Origin: Candidatus Omnitrophota bacterium
GTDB lineage: Bacteria > Omnitrophota > Gorgyraeia > Zapsychrales > Zapsychraceae
Length of the DNA: 5,716 bases
Assembly: GCA_018399915.1 (NCBI GenBank)
Contig: JAGYNW010000143.1
Span: 1 to 5,716, forward strand
Direction: 5' to 3'
Below, one piece after another: positions 5,200-5,716 of the stretch; position 1 is the stretch's first letter; every line of letters begins with the position of its first letter. The notes below the pieces were generated by a model that did not search any database, was not told where the DNA came from, and saw nothing but the letters and a program-made list of their open reading frames with translations. The position numbers were made by a program, and so were the translations under genes.

Positions 5200-5716
5200 T
5201 ATTAATTTGGTTCCGAATAATTTACGTAAAAGAAAAAAAAGAAAGTCTTTGCTTAAAGGCTTTAATATCCCAATGGAAGTGGTCATTGGCTCGGCAGGCG
5301 GCTTATTTTTAATCTTGATTTTAGTGCACATTCTTTTGTTGTTCGCGATAACCGCCAAGGTCAGTCATAAGAATCAAATAGCCCAGGAAGCCAAGGAGCT
5401 TGAGCCAGCCAAAATCCAGGTAGAGGCGGTTATTAGCCAATTGAGAAAACTACAGGCCCGCCAGAATTCATTAAAGCAAGTTATTGGAGACGATAAGGTC
5501 CGATGGGCGAAGAAGCTCAATGAGATTAGCGATTCTTTGACAGATGGCGTTTGGCTTACGAAAATTTCTTTTAATGAAGAGATATTTTTTATTAAAGGGA
5601 GTGCCCTTTCTACGCAAGGCAGGGAAATGGTTGGTGTGCATAATTTCACTTCCAGTTTAAAAAAACGTGACGCAACCGGCGTACTGATCCCCGCCTTCAA
5701 AGCCGCGGGCGCGCGA
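5192..5716 (+). CDS. pilN: type IV pilus assembly protein PilN, 3'-truncated by the window edge
   Basis: This frame is open to the window edge, giving 175 residues without a stop. PilN is a bitopic inner-membrane protein that pairs with PilO and binds PilM by its cytoplasmic tail. 'MLDINLVPNNLRKRKKRK' (1-18) contains the INL(L/V)P motif that inserts into the PilM groove. One transmembrane helix spans about 30-54, followed by a coiled coil (about 55-98) and the start of the periplasmic ferredoxin-like domain, with 'WAKKLNEISDSLTDGVWLTKISF' lying at 105-127. The start overlaps the pilM stop by 8 bases, indicating translational coupling; no separate ribosome-binding site is visible. Usual length is roughly 180-220 residues, so most of the gene is present. 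From about residue 160 the sequence becomes GC-rich and no longer reads like PilN. Confidence 0.9.
   Translation, partial: MLDINLVPNNLRKRKKRKSLLKGFNIPMEVVIGSAGGLFLILILVHILLLFAITAKVSHKNQIAQEAKELEPAKIQVEAVISQLRKLQARQNSLKQVIGDDKVRWAKKLNEISDSLTDGVWLTKISFNEEIFFIKGSALSTQGREMVGVHNFTSSLKKRDATGVLIPAFKAAGAR

Overview
This AT-rich window carries part of a type IV pilus (T4P) or type II secretion-like filament locus, all on the + strand. In order it encodes a major-pilin-like protein, three minor-pilin-like proteins in the classical PilV-PilW-PilX order, a small unrecognised membrane-anchored protein, the actin-like inner-membrane platform protein PilM, and the start of PilN, which is cut by the right edge. 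Envelope assembly through PilM/PilN points to a diderm bacterium. The short pilin with its near-invariant N-terminal helix, and the large PilX-like protein with a 'GPVHTN' beta-rich body, look most like uncultured Omnitrophota (OP3) or related candidate phyla. That placement is an inference from memory of the families; no marker gene is present.

Layout. Bases 1-73 are a leader whose first ~38 bases resemble the 3' end of a GEMM-I (c-di-GMP) riboswitch cut by the left edge. The pilin (74-466) is closed by a G/C-rich terminator hairpin (503-527). The spacer 467-758 also holds a nested inverted repeat (543-592) and a long REP-like hairpin (688-728) just before the next gene. The PilV-, PilW- and PilX-like genes (759-1229, 1234-1893, 1896-3593) are 2-4 bases apart and surely one operon, with the 99-residue membrane protein (3618-3917) 24 bases further on. 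A second spacer (3918-4146) contains several inverted repeats, including a perfect 13-bp AT palindrome, and may separate the transcripts. pilM (4147-5199) and pilN (5192 to the edge) overlap by 8 bases.

How they work together. The prepilins would be cleaved by PilD-type peptidase after the Gly before the hydrophobic helix. PilV/W/X-like proteins would form the priming complex and tip, and the major pilin the shaft. PilM in the cytoplasm binds the N-terminal tail of PilN, linking the assembly motor to the periplasmic platform. PilO, PilP, PilQ and the motor ATPases are not in the window.

No mobile element, CRISPR array, tRNA or rRNA was seen. The points most worth a second look are the possible riboswitch in front of the pilin, the two unusual intergenic hairpins, the degenerate nucleotide-binding motifs of PilM, the unrecognised 99-residue protein, and a sharply GC-rich last ~46 bases that do not look like the rest of pilN.
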